Position numbers and translations under genes: made by a program. From Lachnospiraceae bacterium (lineage in GTDB: Bacteria > Bacillota > Clostridia > Lachnospirales > Lachnospiraceae): 45,408 nucleotides of DNA. The notes beneath the pieces were generated by a model that did no database searches, was not told the origin of the DNA, and saw only the letters and a list, made by a program, of their open reading frames with translations. Below are positions 16,853 through 26,620 of this stretch, piece after piece (position 1 is the stretch's first letter; every line of letters begins with the position of its first letter). The stretch lies in assembly GCA_024403555.1 (NCBI GenBank), contig JAKSRP010000011.1:1-45408 (forward strand), written 5' to 3'.

Positions 16853-17458
16853 ATGAAAGAAATAATTGCAATTGTTGGAGCAGGGGGAAAGACTACCCTG
16901 CTCCATCGTCTTATTAAGAAGCATTATAAAGAACAAAAGAAAGTGCTTGCCATAACGACCACACATATGAAGTATGAAGAAGAGATGGTCATCAGTGGAA
17001 AGATCGAAGATATCAAAGAACAATTAGATACCAAAGGATGGTGTCTTGCAGGAACATTTGACGAGAAAAAAGGCAAGATTTCTGCTCTGGAGGAATCACT
17101 TTACCGAAAAGCTTGTGAATATGCAGATATTGTCGTAATAGAAGCAGATGGGGCAAATCATCATACCGTAAAGGTTCCGGCTGTTTACGAACCGGTCATC
17201 CCGGAGAATGTGACTAAGATGATTGTTGTGATGGGAATGATGGATATCGGCAGACCTATGGGAGAAGTGGTTCATCGTTTTGGATTATTAGAAGGTGTCG
17301 GGGAAGAGGAAGTGCTTACCATGGAGTGGGTTGAAAAGCTCGCAATGGATGGCTATGTAAAACCGTGGAGAAAAAAGCGGCCTGATATGGAAATAGAAGT
17401 GAGATATACAAGATGGGAAGAAGGAGTTCTTTCCTATTATAAAGGGAAAAATAAATAA
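16853..17458 (+). CDS. yqeC: Selenium cofactor biosynthesis protein YqeC
   Basis: A 201-residue putative NTP-binding protein of the YqeC family, associated with selenium-dependent molybdenum hydroxylases. A P-loop GAGGKTT lies at residues 9-15, with the family segment VVIEADGANHHTVKVPA near 94-110. Its biochemical role is not established; genetic and phylogenetic links place it in maturation of the Se-containing Mo cofactor. It follows xpt by 3 bp and precedes yqeB by 55 bp. Confidence 0.92.
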   Translation: MKEIIAIVGAGGKTTLLHRLIKKHYKEQKKVLAITTTHMKYEEEMVISGKIEDIKEQLDTKGWCLAGTFDEKKGKISALEESLYRKACEYADIVVIEADGANHHTVKVPAVYEPVIPENVTKMIVVMGMMDIGRPMGEVVHRFGLLEGVGEEEVLTMEWVEKLAMDGYVKPWRKKRPDMEIEVRYTRWEEGVLSYYKGKNK

Positions 17459-17513
17459 AATATTGGATGATTTTATTTGAAATTTAGTAAAATTATACTA
17501 TAGGGAGATTCTT

Positions 17514-18326
17514 ATGAAAAAAGATTTACTGATCATTGTCCGTGGGGGCGGTGATCTGGCAACAGGAATTATATATCGTTTGAAAAAAGCAGGCTTTGAT
17601 GCGTTAGTACTTGAGACAACAAAACCTGCCGCAATCAGAAGACAGGTTTCTTTTTGTGAAGCGGTTTATACCGGAAACTGGAAAGTAGAAGATATGGAAG
17701 CTGTACGCATTGAAAAGCCGGAAGATTGCTTTCGCGTATTTGAAGAAGGCAAGATTCCGGTATTAATTGATCCAGAAGGAACTGCGATTAAGACTTTAAA
17801 ACCAGATATTGTTGTGGATGCAATCATAGCAAAACGAAATCTTGGAACAACGATTGATATGGCGCCAATGACGGTGGCGGTTGGTCCGGGGTTTGAAGCA
17901 GGAAAAGATGTGACCTGCGTCGTTGAATCGATGAGGGGTCATAATCTTGGCAGAATCTTTTGGGAAGGATGTGCCCTTCCGGATACAAAAACACCGGGTA
18001 ATATCGGTGGATATACAAAAGAACGTGTCATTCATGCGGCAGCAGAGGGTATGGTAGAAGCGACAAAAGAAATTGGAGACTGGGTAGAACCTGGGGATGT
18101 GATGGGCTATATTGTAAATGGAGAAGAACGCACCCCGATTTTAGCGACGATCCCTGGATTTATTCGAGGTCTTATCAGAGAAGGCTATCAAGTAACAAAA
18201 GGATTTAAGATTGCTGATATCGACCCAAGATCTGGCGAATGGAAAAACTGTTTTACGATTTCTGATAAATCCAGAAGTATTGGTGGCAGCGTGTTAGAGG
18301 TGGTAAGCGGATATGCTAGGTTATAA
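17514..18326 (+). CDS. yqeB: Selenium-dependent molybdenum hydroxylase accessory protein YqeB
   Basis: A 270-residue EF2570/YqeB family protein with an N-terminal Rossmann-like segment, VRGGGDLATGIIYRLKKAG, and no transmembrane region. The family co-occurs with SelD and SDMH genes and is thought to help install the labile selenium in the Mo hydroxylase; the reaction is unknown. GGGAG precedes the start, and the 3' end overlaps the ModE-like gene by 14 bp, implying translational coupling. Confidence 0.92.
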   Translation: MKKDLLIIVRGGGDLATGIIYRLKKAGFDALVLETTKPAAIRRQVSFCEAVYTGNWKVEDMEAVRIEKPEDCFRVFEEGKIPVLIDPEGTAIKTLKPDIVVDAIIAKRNLGTTIDMAPMTVAVGPGFEAGKDVTCVVESMRGHNLGRIFWEGCALPDTKTPGNIGGYTKERVIHAAAEGMVEATKEIGDWVEPGDVMGYIVNGEERTPILATIPGFIRGLIREGYQVTKGFKIADIDPRSGEWKNCFTISDKSRSIGGSVLEVVSGYARL

Positions 18327-18648
18327 ATTAAAAATCACTCTCGGAGATGAAGAAAAGGTATTTGGGCCTGGTGTTGCAAGCCTGATGGAAAAGGTAGAAG
18401 AATGCGGATCTTTGGCATCTGCCTGCCGAGAAATGCATATGGCCTATTCAAAAGGGTGGAGAATTATCAGGCGGGCAGAGAATGGAGTCGGCTTTCCTTT
18501 GATGCAGGGAGTCAAAGGAGGAAAGCAGGGAGGCTCTACAGTGCTTACCCAGGAAGGAAAAGAGCTTCTTCTTAAATTCAGACAGTTAGAAGAACGAATG
18601 AATGAGCAACTTGACTTGATTTCTTTGGAAATATTTGGACAACAATAA
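18313..18648 (+). CDS. ModE-like winged-helix regulator without Mop domain
   Basis: A 111-residue LysR-type/ModE N-terminal winged helix-turn-helix protein. The recognition region AYSKGWRIIRRAE and the wing with GGKQGGSTVLTQEGKELL are typical of ModE. Full-length ModE adds C-terminal molybdate-binding Mop/TOBE domains that are missing here, so it cannot sense molybdate in the usual way. Overlap with yqeB and position just upstream of the permease and hydroxylase genes suggest it regulates the island. Confidence 0.88.
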   Translation: MLGYKLKITLGDEEKVFGPGVASLMEKVEECGSLASACREMHMAYSKGWRIIRRAENGVGFPLMQGVKGGKQGGSTVLTQEGKELLLKFRQLEERMNEQLDLISLEIFGQQ

Positions 18649-18661
18649 GCAATATTGGACA

Positions 18662-18697
18662 AAAAAGCGATATTTCAAAAATAGAATATCGCTTTTT
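18662..18697. terminator. Terminator after yqeB/ModE-like gene
   Basis: Stem AAAAAGCGATATT (18662-18674) with AATATCGCTTTTT (18685-18697) and a 10-nt loop. It splits the maturation genes from the permease/hydroxylase transcript. Confidence 0.82.
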
Positions 18698-18709
18698 ATA
18701 TTTTTTAGT

Positions 18710-18737
18710 TTTACAAAAAGAACTTCTTTGCTATAAT
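18710..18737 (+). promoter_or_regulatory. Promoter of permease/hydroxylase operon
   Basis: TTTACA (18710-18715), 16-bp spacer, TATAAT (18732-18737); transcription should start near 18744. Confidence 0.75.
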
Positions 18738-18754
18738 GCCCGTGTAATGTGGTG

Positions 18755-18787
18755 TAAATATCTTTTCAGATATTTATTTTTTTTTTT
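18755..18787 (+). promoter_or_regulatory. Terminator-like hairpin in permease leader (candidate attenuator)
   Basis: Perfect stem TAAATATCT (18755-18763)/AGATATTTA (18768-18776) with a TTTC tetraloop, followed directly by eleven T (18777-18787). It lies about 12 nt after the predicted transcript start and just before the AGGAGG of the permease gene. It has the form of an intrinsic terminator in an untranslated leader, so attenuation or slippage on the T-tract could control the operon. The stem is AT-only except for one pair and may be weak. Confidence 0.55.
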
Positions 18788-18803
18788 ACTCAGGAGGATA
18801 AAA

Positions 18804-20183
18804 ATGAATAACAAAAATTACACTTCCCCTTATGAATTTTACGGGAAAATTCCTTTAACTCAGGCAATTCCTTTAGGACTTCAGCATGTACTTGCTATGT
18901 TCGTAGGTAACCTTACTCCAATCTTAATTATCATGGGAGCTTGTGGAGCAGATGAATTTGCCGGACTTCGTGTAACTATTTTACAGAATGCGATGATCGT
19001 AGCAGGTATCGTAACATTAATTCAGCTTTATGCAATTGGACCAATCGGTGGTAAAGTACCAATCATCATGGGTACATCTTCCGGTTTCATCGGTGTATTC
19101 CAGTCCGTTGTAGGCATCATGGGTGGTGGTGTGTTAGCATATGGCGCAATCATGGGCGCAAGTATTGTTGGTGGTTTATTTGAAACAGTACTCGGTGCTT
19201 TCTTAAAACCACTTCGTCGTTTCTTCCCATCCGTTGTAACAGGTACTGTAGTAATGGCAATCGGCCTTTCCTTAATCGGTGTTGGTATCTCTTCCTTCGG
19301 TGGTGGTAGTGCAAATCCTGACTACGGCGCATTAGAAAACTTATTAATTGCGATCGCAGTTATGGTTGTTATTTTAGTATTAAAACATGGTACAAAAGGT
19401 ATTTCTTCTACAGCAAGTATCTTAATCGGTATCATTTTCGGTTATGTTGTATGTGCAATCCTTGGTTTTGTTCTTCCAACAACAGGTGTGACAGAAGAAG
19501 GAATTGAATTCACAAAATCCTGGGTATTAAACTGGGGCAACGTAGCAAACGCAAGCTGGTTCGCAGTACCTAAATTAATGCCTGTAAAACCAGTATTTGA
19601 CCTTAGAGCAATCATTCCAGTATGTATCATGTTCATCGTAACAGCAGTAGAAACTGTTGGTGATATCTCTGCATGTATCGAAAGTGGTATGGACAGAGAA
19701 GCTACTGATACAGAACTTTCCGGTGGTGTTATGTGTGACGGTGCTGGTTCCGCAATCGCTGCACTTTTCGGTGTATTACCAAACACATCTTTCTCTCAGA
19801 ACGTAGGTCTTGTATCCATTACTAAGATTGTAAACAGATTCGCATTATCTATCGGTGCATTCTTCTTAATCTTATGTGGTTTACTTCCTAAATTAGCAGC
19901 ATTAGTATCTATTATGCCACAGCCAGTACTTGGTGGAGCAGCAGTTATCATGTTCTCCTCTATCTTAATGAGTGGTATTCAGTTAATCACAAAAGAAGAA
20001 TTAACACCAAGAAACATCACAATCGTTTCTATCGCTATTGGTCTTGGTTATGGTTTAGGATCTAACAGCATGGCTTTAGCAGGCTTACCACAGTATGTAA
20101 CATTAATTTTTGGTGGTTCTGGTATTGTTCCAGCAGCATTAGTTGCAATTTTCTTAAATATTATACTTCCAAAAGAAGACTAA
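18804..20183 (+). CDS. NCS2 family uracil/xanthine (purine) permease
   Basis: A 459-residue inner-membrane nucleobase symporter with about 12-14 transmembrane segments. The NCS2 signature is visible as SFSQNVGLVSIT, and the QNxG form is typical of xanthine/urate transporters. ATG 18804 has AGGAGG at proper spacing; an upstream in-frame ATG at 18747 would translate the leader hairpin and lacks a ribosome site. Linked to the hydroxylase genes 87 bp downstream, it probably imports the purine substrate. Confidence 0.92.
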   Translation: MNNKNYTSPYEFYGKIPLTQAIPLGLQHVLAMFVGNLTPILIIMGACGADEFAGLRVTILQNAMIVAGIVTLIQLYAIGPIGGKVPIIMGTSSGFIGVFQSVVGIMGGGVLAYGAIMGASIVGGLFETVLGAFLKPLRRFFPSVVTGTVVMAIGLSLIGVGISSFGGGSANPDYGALENLLIAIAVMVVILVLKHGTKGISSTASILIGIIFGYVVCAILGFVLPTTGVTEEGIEFTKSWVLNWGNVANASWFAVPKLMPVKPVFDLRAIIPVCIMFIVTAVETVGDISACIESGMDREATDTELSGGVMCDGAGSAIAALFGVLPNTSFSQNVGLVSITKIVNRFALSIGAFFLILCGLLPKLAALVSIMPQPVLGGAAVIMFSSILMSGIQLITKEELTPRNITIVSIAIGLGYGLGSNSMALAGLPQYVTLIFGGSGIVPAALVAIFLNIILPKED

Positions 20184-20269
20184 TTATTGCATAATATAAT
20201 AAATAGGAATATTTAATAAAAATTACAAATAACCAATAAACCCACTAATAAGAAAAGCGAGGTTCGCAT

Positions 20270-21052
20270 ATGTTAAAGTTTAAAGAATATGCCTGTCCAG
20301 AAACATTGGAAGAAGCATACGGCTTAGTTCAGAAAAAACGAAACATTGTACTTGGCGGTATGCTCTGGTTAAAACTTCAGGATCGTACAGTTGGAACTGT
20401 TATTGACCTTCAGAAGCTTGGCCTTGATACAATCACAGAAGATGAAGAGAATTACTACATTGGCTCTTATGTAACTCTTCGTGATTTAGAAATCCATGAA
20501 GGATTGAATGCATATACAAAAGGTGCAATTGCTCATGCAGTAGAACACATTATCGGAATTCAGTTCAGAAACTGTGCAACCGTTGGTGGCAGTATCTTCG
20601 GACGTTTTGGGTTCTCTGATGTTCTTACCGTATTCTTAGCACTTGGTGCGAAAGTAGAGCTTTATAAGAATGGTATTGTGTCTGTAGAAGAATTTATCAA
20701 CTTCCCAAGACCTTTACAGGATATTTTAGTTCGTATCATCTTACCAAAGAATGTTGATGGAGCAGTTTATATGTCAACTAGAAATTCTGCAACAGATTTT
20801 CCTTCTCTGACATGTGCTGTCGCTAAAGTTTCTGGCGAGTATCGTGTAAGCATTGGTGCACGTCCAATGTTAGCAACTCTCGTTACAGACGAACAGGGTA
20901 TTCTTAAAGATGGCATTACAAAAGAAAGCGCAGAAAGCTTCGGCGAATATGTAGCTTCTAAAGTAACCTTTGGATCTAATATGATTGCGAAAGCAGAATA
21001 CAGACAGAAAGTTTGTAAAGTACTTGTTCGCAGATGTTTGAATGAGCTGTAG
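20270..21052 (+). CDS. Molybdenum hydroxylase FAD-binding subunit (XdhB-like)
   Basis: A 260-residue FAD subunit of a xanthine-dehydrogenase-type enzyme, passing electrons from the iron-sulfur subunit to an acceptor. It shows the CATVGGSIFGR segment of the flavin site and the C-terminal CO-dehydrogenase flavoprotein domain. It is the first of three subunit genes, 14 bp before the 2Fe-2S gene. Confidence 0.92.
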   Translation: MLKFKEYACPETLEEAYGLVQKKRNIVLGGMLWLKLQDRTVGTVIDLQKLGLDTITEDEENYYIGSYVTLRDLEIHEGLNAYTKGAIAHAVEHIIGIQFRNCATVGGSIFGRFGFSDVLTVFLALGAKVELYKNGIVSVEEFINFPRPLQDILVRIILPKNVDGAVYMSTRNSATDFPSLTCAVAKVSGEYRVSIGARPMLATLVTDEQGILKDGITKESAESFGEYVASKVTFGSNMIAKAEYRQKVCKVLVRRCLNEL

Positions 21053-21066
21053 GAGGGGCGTAGAAG

Positions 21067-21537
21067 ATGGAAATTAGTATGACATTAAATGGACGTAAGA
21101 TCAAAGCATCCATTGAACCAAACACATTATTAATTGATTTTGTACGCGCACAGAAATGCTTTTCCGTAAAGCGTGGCTGTGAAACTACAAACTGTGGCCT
21201 CTGTACCGTAATCTTAGATGGCAAACCAGTTCTTTCCTGTAGTATCTTAGCTGCCAGATGCAATGGCAAAACAGTAGAAACATTAGAAGGCCTTCAGGAA
21301 GAAGTAGCACCATTTACTAAGTTTTTAGCAGAGCAGGGTGCTGACCAGTGTGGCTTCTGTAATCCAGGTTACATTGTAAACTTCGCAGCACTTCTTCGTG
21401 AGAATCCAGACCCAACAGATGAAGAAATCGATTTCTATCTGTCTGGTAACTTATGCCGCTGTACTGGTTTTGAATCTCAGAGACGTGCATTTCGTAATTA
21501 TTTAAATTATAAAAAAGAACAGGAGGGGGCTAAATAA
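21067..21537 (+). CDS. Molybdenum hydroxylase 2Fe-2S subunit (XdhC-like)
   Basis: A 156-residue subunit with two [2Fe-2S] clusters. Plant-type ferredoxin cysteines are C38, C43, C46 and C58; the second cluster uses C95 and C98 (CGFC) with C130 and C132 (CRC). It shuttles electrons from the Mo site to FAD. Its stop overlaps the start of the large subunit by one base (TAATG). Confidence 0.95.
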   Translation: MEISMTLNGRKIKASIEPNTLLIDFVRAQKCFSVKRGCETTNCGLCTVILDGKPVLSCSILAARCNGKTVETLEGLQEEVAPFTKFLAEQGADQCGFCNPGYIVNFAALLRENPDPTDEEIDFYLSGNLCRCTGFESQRRAFRNYLNYKKEQEGAK

Positions 21538-23849
21538 TGAATGAAGAACAGAAAAAGATTGTAGCCGGTTATAAAACCGTAGGTAAATCATTCCCTAAGA
21601 AAGTCTCTTCCCAGCTTCTTTCCGGACAGCCGGTATTTACGGATGATATTACTCCTTCCGACTGTCTTGTAGTTAAATTAGTGCGTAGCCCTTATGCTCA
21701 CGCATTAGTTACTGAAATCGATACTAAGGTTGCTATGAGAATTCCAGGTGTCGTAGCAATCTATACTTATAAAGATGTCCCACAGAAACGTTTTACACAT
21801 GCGGGACAGACATTCGCTGAATTATCTCCTCAGGACAGACTCTTAATTGATCAGAGAGTTCGTTTTGTTGGTGATGTAGTTGCCATTGTTGCAGGTGAAA
21901 CAGAAGAAGCTGTTGACCGTGCAATCAAGATGGTAAAAGTAAAATACGAAGTATTAGAACCAGTATTAGACTTCCGTGCAGCAAAGGATAATGATGTTAT
22001 TATTCATCCAGAAGACAACTGGCAGGCACTTGTTCCTGTTGGAGCAGATAACAAGAGAAACCTTGTTGCTCATGCAGAAGACACTCACGGAGACGTAGAT
22101 GGTATCATGGATGACTGTGATGTTGTATTAAAACATTCTTATCATGTTCGTCCTGCAAACCAGGCTATGATGGAAACCTTCAGAACTTACACAGAGATTG
22201 ACCGTTATGGACGTCTTCATGTAATCAGTTCTACACAGATTGTTTACCATTGCCGTCGAATCATCGCGAATGCTTTAGATATTCCAAAATCCAAGGTTCG
22301 TGTTGAAAAACCTCGTATCGGTGGTGGTTTTGGTGCGAAACAGACCGTTGTTACTGAAGTTTATCCAGCTTTCGTAACATGGAAGACAAAACGTCCAGCT
22401 AAGATGATTTATTCTCGTTATGAATCTATGATCGCAGCTACTCCAAGACATGAAATGGAAGTTACCATCAAGATTGGTGCTATGAACGATGGTACAATCC
22501 GAGCTCTTGATATGTATACATTATCAAACTCTGGTGCGTATGGTGAACATGGACCAACAACAGTTGGTTTATCTGGTCATAAATCACTTCCTATTTACAC
22601 AGCAAACTGTGAAGCACATCGCTTCGATTATGATGTAGTATATACGAACGTTCAGGCTGCAGGTGCTTATCGTGGTTACGGTGCAACTCAGGGTGTATTT
22701 GCCTTAGAATGTATCGTTAACGAACTTGCATATAAGCTTGATATGGATCCGATGGAACTTCGTATGAAGAATATCGTTCGTGAAGGTATGACAATGCCAG
22801 CTTACGATAACGAAGTAGCGAATGCTTGTGCATTAGATGAATGTATCATGCGATGCTCCAAAGAATTTGACTGGGAAAACAAGAAAAATCCAGTGGATCT
22901 TGGCAATGGCAAGATCAGAGCAGCAGGTATGGCACTTGCTATGCAGGGCTCCTGTATTTCTAACGTAGACGTAGGTTCCTGTACAATCAAATTAGGAGAT
23001 GAAGGAACATTTAACATGCTGATTGCTGCAGCAGATATGGGTACTGGTTGTGATACAATCCTTGCTCAGATGGCAGCAGAAATCTTAGACTGTGAATTAG
23101 ATGATATCTCCGTATTTGGTGCAGATACTGATGCATCTCCATATGATTCCGGATCTTATGCTTCTTCTACAACATACATTACTGGTATGGCAACAAAGAA
23201 AGCAGCTCAGTCACTTCGTACAAATATGATTAAGATTGCAGCAGAAATGCTTAACAAACCAGTGGAAGAATTAGAATACAATGGTGATGGCGTATATGCA
23301 AAGGATGGTTCTGGCTTTGTATCCCGTTATGATATTGCCACAAAATCTATGTGCAACAACACAATTCCAGCAACAGTAACAGCAAGCCACTCTTCTCCAG
23401 TATCTCCTCCACCTTGGATGGCAGCTATGGTAGAAATCGAGCTTGATAAAGAAACAGGTGAAGTGGAAATCCTTGATTACCATGCTGTTGTTGACTGTGG
23501 TATCCCAGTAAACCCAGCTCTTGCCCGTGTTCAGGCAGAAGGTGGTATTACACAGGGTATTGGTATGGCATTAACTGAAAATATCACTTATAATAAAAAA
23601 GGTCGTATTTTAGAAAACAGTTTAATGAACTATAAGATTCCATCTCGATTAGATAACGGACGTCTTAACATTGAATTTGAACGAAGCTATGAACCAACAG
23701 GTCCATTCGGCGTTAAATCCATTGGTGAAATCGTTATCAATACACCAGCTCCAGCACTTGTATCTGCAATTGCAAAGGCTACTGGCGTATGGCATCGAGA
23801 CTTGCCGGTAACTCCACAGAAGATCTTATTAAATATGGATTATGAATAA
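21537..23849 (+). CDS. Molybdenum hydroxylase large subunit, probable selenium-dependent purine hydroxylase
   Basis: A 770-residue Mo-binding subunit of the xanthine oxidase family that hydroxylates a heterocycle with water as the oxygen donor. It has the small a/b-hammerhead domain (about 20-130) and the Mo-binding domains with GGGFGAKQ (near 262), AYRGYGATQG (near 380) and the C-terminal IGEIVINTPAPAL, whose Glu matches the catalytic Glu. No in-frame TGA is present: in this class selenium is a labile Mo ligand, not selenocysteine. Neighbouring yqeB, yqeC, selD and yedF support selenium dependence. Xanthine, hypoxanthine or another purine is the likely substrate, given xpt and the permease. 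Confidence 0.9.
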   Translation: MNEEQKKIVAGYKTVGKSFPKKVSSQLLSGQPVFTDDITPSDCLVVKLVRSPYAHALVTEIDTKVAMRIPGVVAIYTYKDVPQKRFTHAGQTFAELSPQDRLLIDQRVRFVGDVVAIVAGETEEAVDRAIKMVKVKYEVLEPVLDFRAAKDNDVIIHPEDNWQALVPVGADNKRNLVAHAEDTHGDVDGIMDDCDVVLKHSYHVRPANQAMMETFRTYTEIDRYGRLHVISSTQIVYHCRRIIANALDIPKSKVRVEKPRIGGGFGAKQTVVTEVYPAFVTWKTKRPAKMIYSRYESMIAATPRHEMEVTIKIGAMNDGTIRALDMYTLSNSGAYGEHGPTTVGLSGHKSLPIYTANCEAHRFDYDVVYTNVQAAGAYRGYGATQGVFALECIVNELAYKLDMDPMELRMKNIVREGMTMPAYDNEVANACALDECIMRCSKEFDWENKKNPVDLGNGKIRAAGMALAMQGSCISNVDVGSCTIKLGDEGTFNMLIAAADMGTGCDTILAQMAAEILDCELDDISVFGADTDASPYDSGSYASSTTYITGMATKKAAQSLRTNMIKIAAEMLNKPVEELEYNGDGVYAKDGSGFVSRYDIATKSMCNNTIPATVTASHSSPVSPPPWMAAMVEIELDKETGEVEILDYHAVVDCGIPVNPALARVQAEGGITQGIGMALTENITYNKKGRILENSLMNYKIPSRLDNGRLNIEFERSYEPTGPFGVKSIGEIVINTPAPALVSAIAKATGVWHRDLPVTPQKILLNMDYE

Positions 23850-24423
23850 AAATAAATTGATTTTTATGGCGGCTGGAAACAGCCGCCGTTTTTTATTAGG
23901 TAATAAATTATTATATGAATATAAAGGAAAGCCACTTTTCTTGCACGGATTAGAAGCAGCATATGCGGCAACGGAAGGTGATACTTCCTGGGAGCTGGTT
24001 GTTGTTTCACAGTATGAAGAAATCTTAAATGCCGTAGAACAGCTAGGTTTGCGAGGTGTATACTCTCCAAATAGTGTAAAAGGGGCCTCTTATACCATAA
24101 AAGCAGGATTAGCAGCCTGTAGTGACGTGGATGAAGATGACTATATCATCTTTATGGTGGCCGATCAGCCAGAAATCCATGCTTCTACCATAAAAAAATT
24201 GATGCAAAAGGCAAATGAAATGCCCGAAACGGCCTGCATCTGCTATAATGATAGAAGAGGGAATCCGGTTATGTTTCGAGGAGCGTTCATACCGGAACTC
24301 ATGGCTTTGACAAAGGATCAGGGTGGAAGAAAAGTAATGAAGAATCATTCCTGTGTATTTGTTGAAGCAGAAGATGAAAAAGAATTATTTGATCTGGATA
24401 CAATTGAGGATTTTGCAAAATGA
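23842..24423 (+). CDS. MocA-like molybdenum cofactor cytidylyltransferase (YgfJ family)
   Basis: A 193-residue nucleotidyltransferase expected to make molybdopterin cytosine dinucleotide, the cofactor form used by xanthine-oxidase-family enzymes. The N-terminal loop MAAGNSRRFLLGNKLL is a variant of the LAAGxSxRxGxxK motif, and the metal site appears in MVADQPE. It overlaps the large subunit gene by 8 bp and the next gene by 4 bp, tying it to this hydroxylase; MobA at 37645 serves the other Mo enzyme. Confidence 0.88.
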   Translation: MNKNKLIFMAAGNSRRFLLGNKLLYEYKGKPLFLHGLEAAYAATEGDTSWELVVVSQYEEILNAVEQLGLRGVYSPNSVKGASYTIKAGLAACSDVDEDDYIIFMVADQPEIHASTIKKLMQKANEMPETACICYNDRRGNPVMFRGAFIPELMALTKDQGGRKVMKNHSCVFVEAEDEKELFDLDTIEDFAK

Positions 24424-25568
24424 TTTATTTTGACAATGCAGCGACGACGATCAAAAAGCCGGAATGTGTAAGAAATGCAGTTTTTGAAGCGATGGGATTA
24501 CTTGGAAACTGTGGACGAGGTGCACACGAAGGATCCTTAAGCGCAGGCAGAAACATTTTCCAGGCGAGAAAGAAGCTTTGTACGTTTTTTGGTGGTGATA
24601 CACCGAATAACCTTATATTTACGGCGAATGCGACTGAGAGTTTAAACATCGCTATCAAAGGGATTTTAAATCCGGGCGATCATGTGATCACAACAGCCAT
24701 GGAGCATAATTCCGTTCTAAGACCGCTTTATGAGATGGAAAAGCAGGGCGTAGACCTTACGATTCTTCCACTCGATAAGTTGGGCAGAATTAGCATAGAA
24801 GAGCTTAAAAAGGCCATAAATGAGCAAACAAAGGCCATTGTAATGACGCATGTATCGAATGTGACGGGCAACGTCAACGATATCAAGCTTATTGGCGAGA
24901 TTGCAAGGGCAAATGGAGTGTTATTTGTGGTGGATGCATCTCAGTCGGCCGGTACAAGAAAGATTGATGTAAAAGAATGTAACATTGACATTTTATGCTT
25001 TACCGGGCACAAAGGGCTTTTAGGACCGCAAGGGACGGGTGGCTTGTATGTAAGACCGGGCGTTCATGTAAAACCATTGCTAAGTGGTGGAAGTGGCATT
25101 CACAGCTTTTTAAAGGAACATCCAGCCGACATGCCGACAGCGTTAGAAGCCGGTACTTTAAATGGCCACGGAATTGCAGGACTTTCGGCTGCCATTGATT
25201 ATATTGAGTCGCTTACAATCGATAAAATAAAAGAAAAAGAAACTGCGCTGATGAGAGCATTTTATCAGGGCGTAAAGAATATACCAGGTGTCATCCTCTA
25301 TGGAGATTATGAGGACCCAGAACATGGACCGATCGTTTCTCTTAATCTTGGAAAAGAGGATTCTTCTTACCTCAGCGATATACTTGCAGAAGAATATGGG
25401 GTTGCCACAAGAGCAGGTGCCCATTGTGCACCGTTGGTTCACGAAAGCTTTCAAACAACCGGACAGGGCATGATTCGCTTTAGCTTTTCCTACGACAATA
25501 CGTTTGAAGAGGTAGAAGAAGTGATTGCGATTCTTCGGGAACTGAGTGAGGAATTTATTGATGAATAA
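24420..25568 (+). CDS. Cysteine desulfurase family protein, EF2568 type
   Basis: A 382-residue PLP-dependent class V aminotransferase fold enzyme. The PLP lysine is K198 in CFTGHKG, and D172 in VVDASQSAG contacts the cofactor. C336 in RAGAHCAP is placed to carry the persulfide or perselenide. This subfamily (like E. faecalis EF2568) is found in SDMH clusters and probably mobilises selenium or sulfur for the Mo centre. Overlaps of 4 bp upstream and 8 bp downstream (with selD) show tight coupling. Confidence 0.92.
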   Translation: MIYFDNAATTIKKPECVRNAVFEAMGLLGNCGRGAHEGSLSAGRNIFQARKKLCTFFGGDTPNNLIFTANATESLNIAIKGILNPGDHVITTAMEHNSVLRPLYEMEKQGVDLTILPLDKLGRISIEELKKAINEQTKAIVMTHVSNVTGNVNDIKLIGEIARANGVLFVVDASQSAGTRKIDVKECNIDILCFTGHKGLLGPQGTGGLYVRPGVHVKPLLSGGSGIHSFLKEHPADMPTALEAGTLNGHGIAGLSAAIDYIESLTIDKIKEKETALMRAFYQGVKNIPGVILYGDYEDPEHGPIVSLNLGKEDSSYLSDILAEEYGVATRAGAHCAPLVHESFQTTGQGMIRFSFSYDNTFEEVEEVIAILRELSEEFIDE

Positions 25569-26592
25569 TACAGAAAACAAGATATTTTGTAAGGGAGGCG
25601 GCTGTACCGCTAAATTAGGTGCAGGGGTGCTCGAACGAGTTCTTTCAAGGCTTCCTAGAGGAGAAAAGGATGAAAATCTGCTCATCGGCTTTGACAGCAG
25701 TGACGATGCGGCAGCTTATCAGGTGTCTGACGATCTTGCCATCGTACAGACATTAGATTTCTTTCCACCGATGATTGAAGATCCGTATCTTTTTGGACAG
25801 ATCGCCGCGACAAATGCTTTAAGCGATATCTATGCCATGGGAGGCGAAGTAAAGACTGCCTTAAACATTGTATGCTTCCCGGAAACCATGGATTTAAATA
25901 TTTTAGGTGAAATTATGCGTGGCGGTTCTGAGAAGGTCATCGAGGCTGGTGGAACATTAGCAGGCGGTCATTCGATCGCAGATTCTGATATCAAGTATGG
26001 ACTTTCTGTTATGGGTACCGTTCATCCGGACAAGATTTTAGCAAATGATTCCGGAAAGGCGGGAGATGTGCTGATTTTTACGAAGAAGCTTGGCACAGGT
26101 CTTATCTGTACCGGAAACCGCGTGGGGGAAGTCAGCAAAGAGCAGCTTGCAGGAGCGATCATCTCCATGACGACCTTAAATAAACGTGCAGCAGAAATTG
26201 CAAAGGATTTTCGTGTACATGCCTGTACCGATGTAACAGGATTTGGCTTTTTAGGACATCTTTTAGAAATGACTGGACCAGAGGTCAGCGCAAAAATCGA
26301 CACTTCAAAGATTAAGGTTCTAGACGGAGCCATTTACTGTGCGGAGGAATTCTTATTAACCGCTGGCGGACAGAGAAACCGAAACCACGTCGGTGATAAA
26401 GTAGAATTCGTGGACGTACCATTTGCCATGGAGGAAGTGCTTTTCGATCCTCAGACAGCGGGAGGATTACTCTTTGCAGTGGATCCTGAGGATGCGGATT
26501 TGATGTTATCGAGATTAAAACAGGCAGGACTTCCGGCTTCAAAGGTTGGAGAGTTAGTAAAAAAACAGGAAAAAGATATTATTGTATATTAA
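25561..26592 (+). CDS. selD: Selenide, water dikinase
   Basis: Makes selenophosphate from selenide and ATP. The 343-residue product keeps the catalytic pair C15 and K18 in GGGCTAK, so it is the Cys and not the Sec form. ATG 25561 follows GAGG; a GTG 15 bp upstream is also in frame but less likely. No selA, selB or selC is in the window, so this SelD may serve only the labile-selenium hydroxylase (an orphan SelD). Confidence 0.95.
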   Translation: MNNTENKIFCKGGGCTAKLGAGVLERVLSRLPRGEKDENLLIGFDSSDDAAAYQVSDDLAIVQTLDFFPPMIEDPYLFGQIAATNALSDIYAMGGEVKTALNIVCFPETMDLNILGEIMRGGSEKVIEAGGTLAGGHSIADSDIKYGLSVMGTVHPDKILANDSGKAGDVLIFTKKLGTGLICTGNRVGEVSKEQLAGAIISMTTLNKRAAEIAKDFRVHACTDVTGFGFLGHLLEMTGPEVSAKIDTSKIKVLDGAIYCAEEFLLTAGGQRNRNHVGDKVEFVDVPFAMEEVLFDPQTAGGLLFAVDPEDADLMLSRLKQAGLPASKVGELVKKQEKDIIVY

Positions 26593-26620
26593 AGCAATGT
26601 AAATATAAAGGAGAAAAGTT

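Noticed and set aside
25561..26592. Selenocysteine-containing SelD
   Set aside because: The active-site codon encodes Cys15 and no in-frame TGA occurs.
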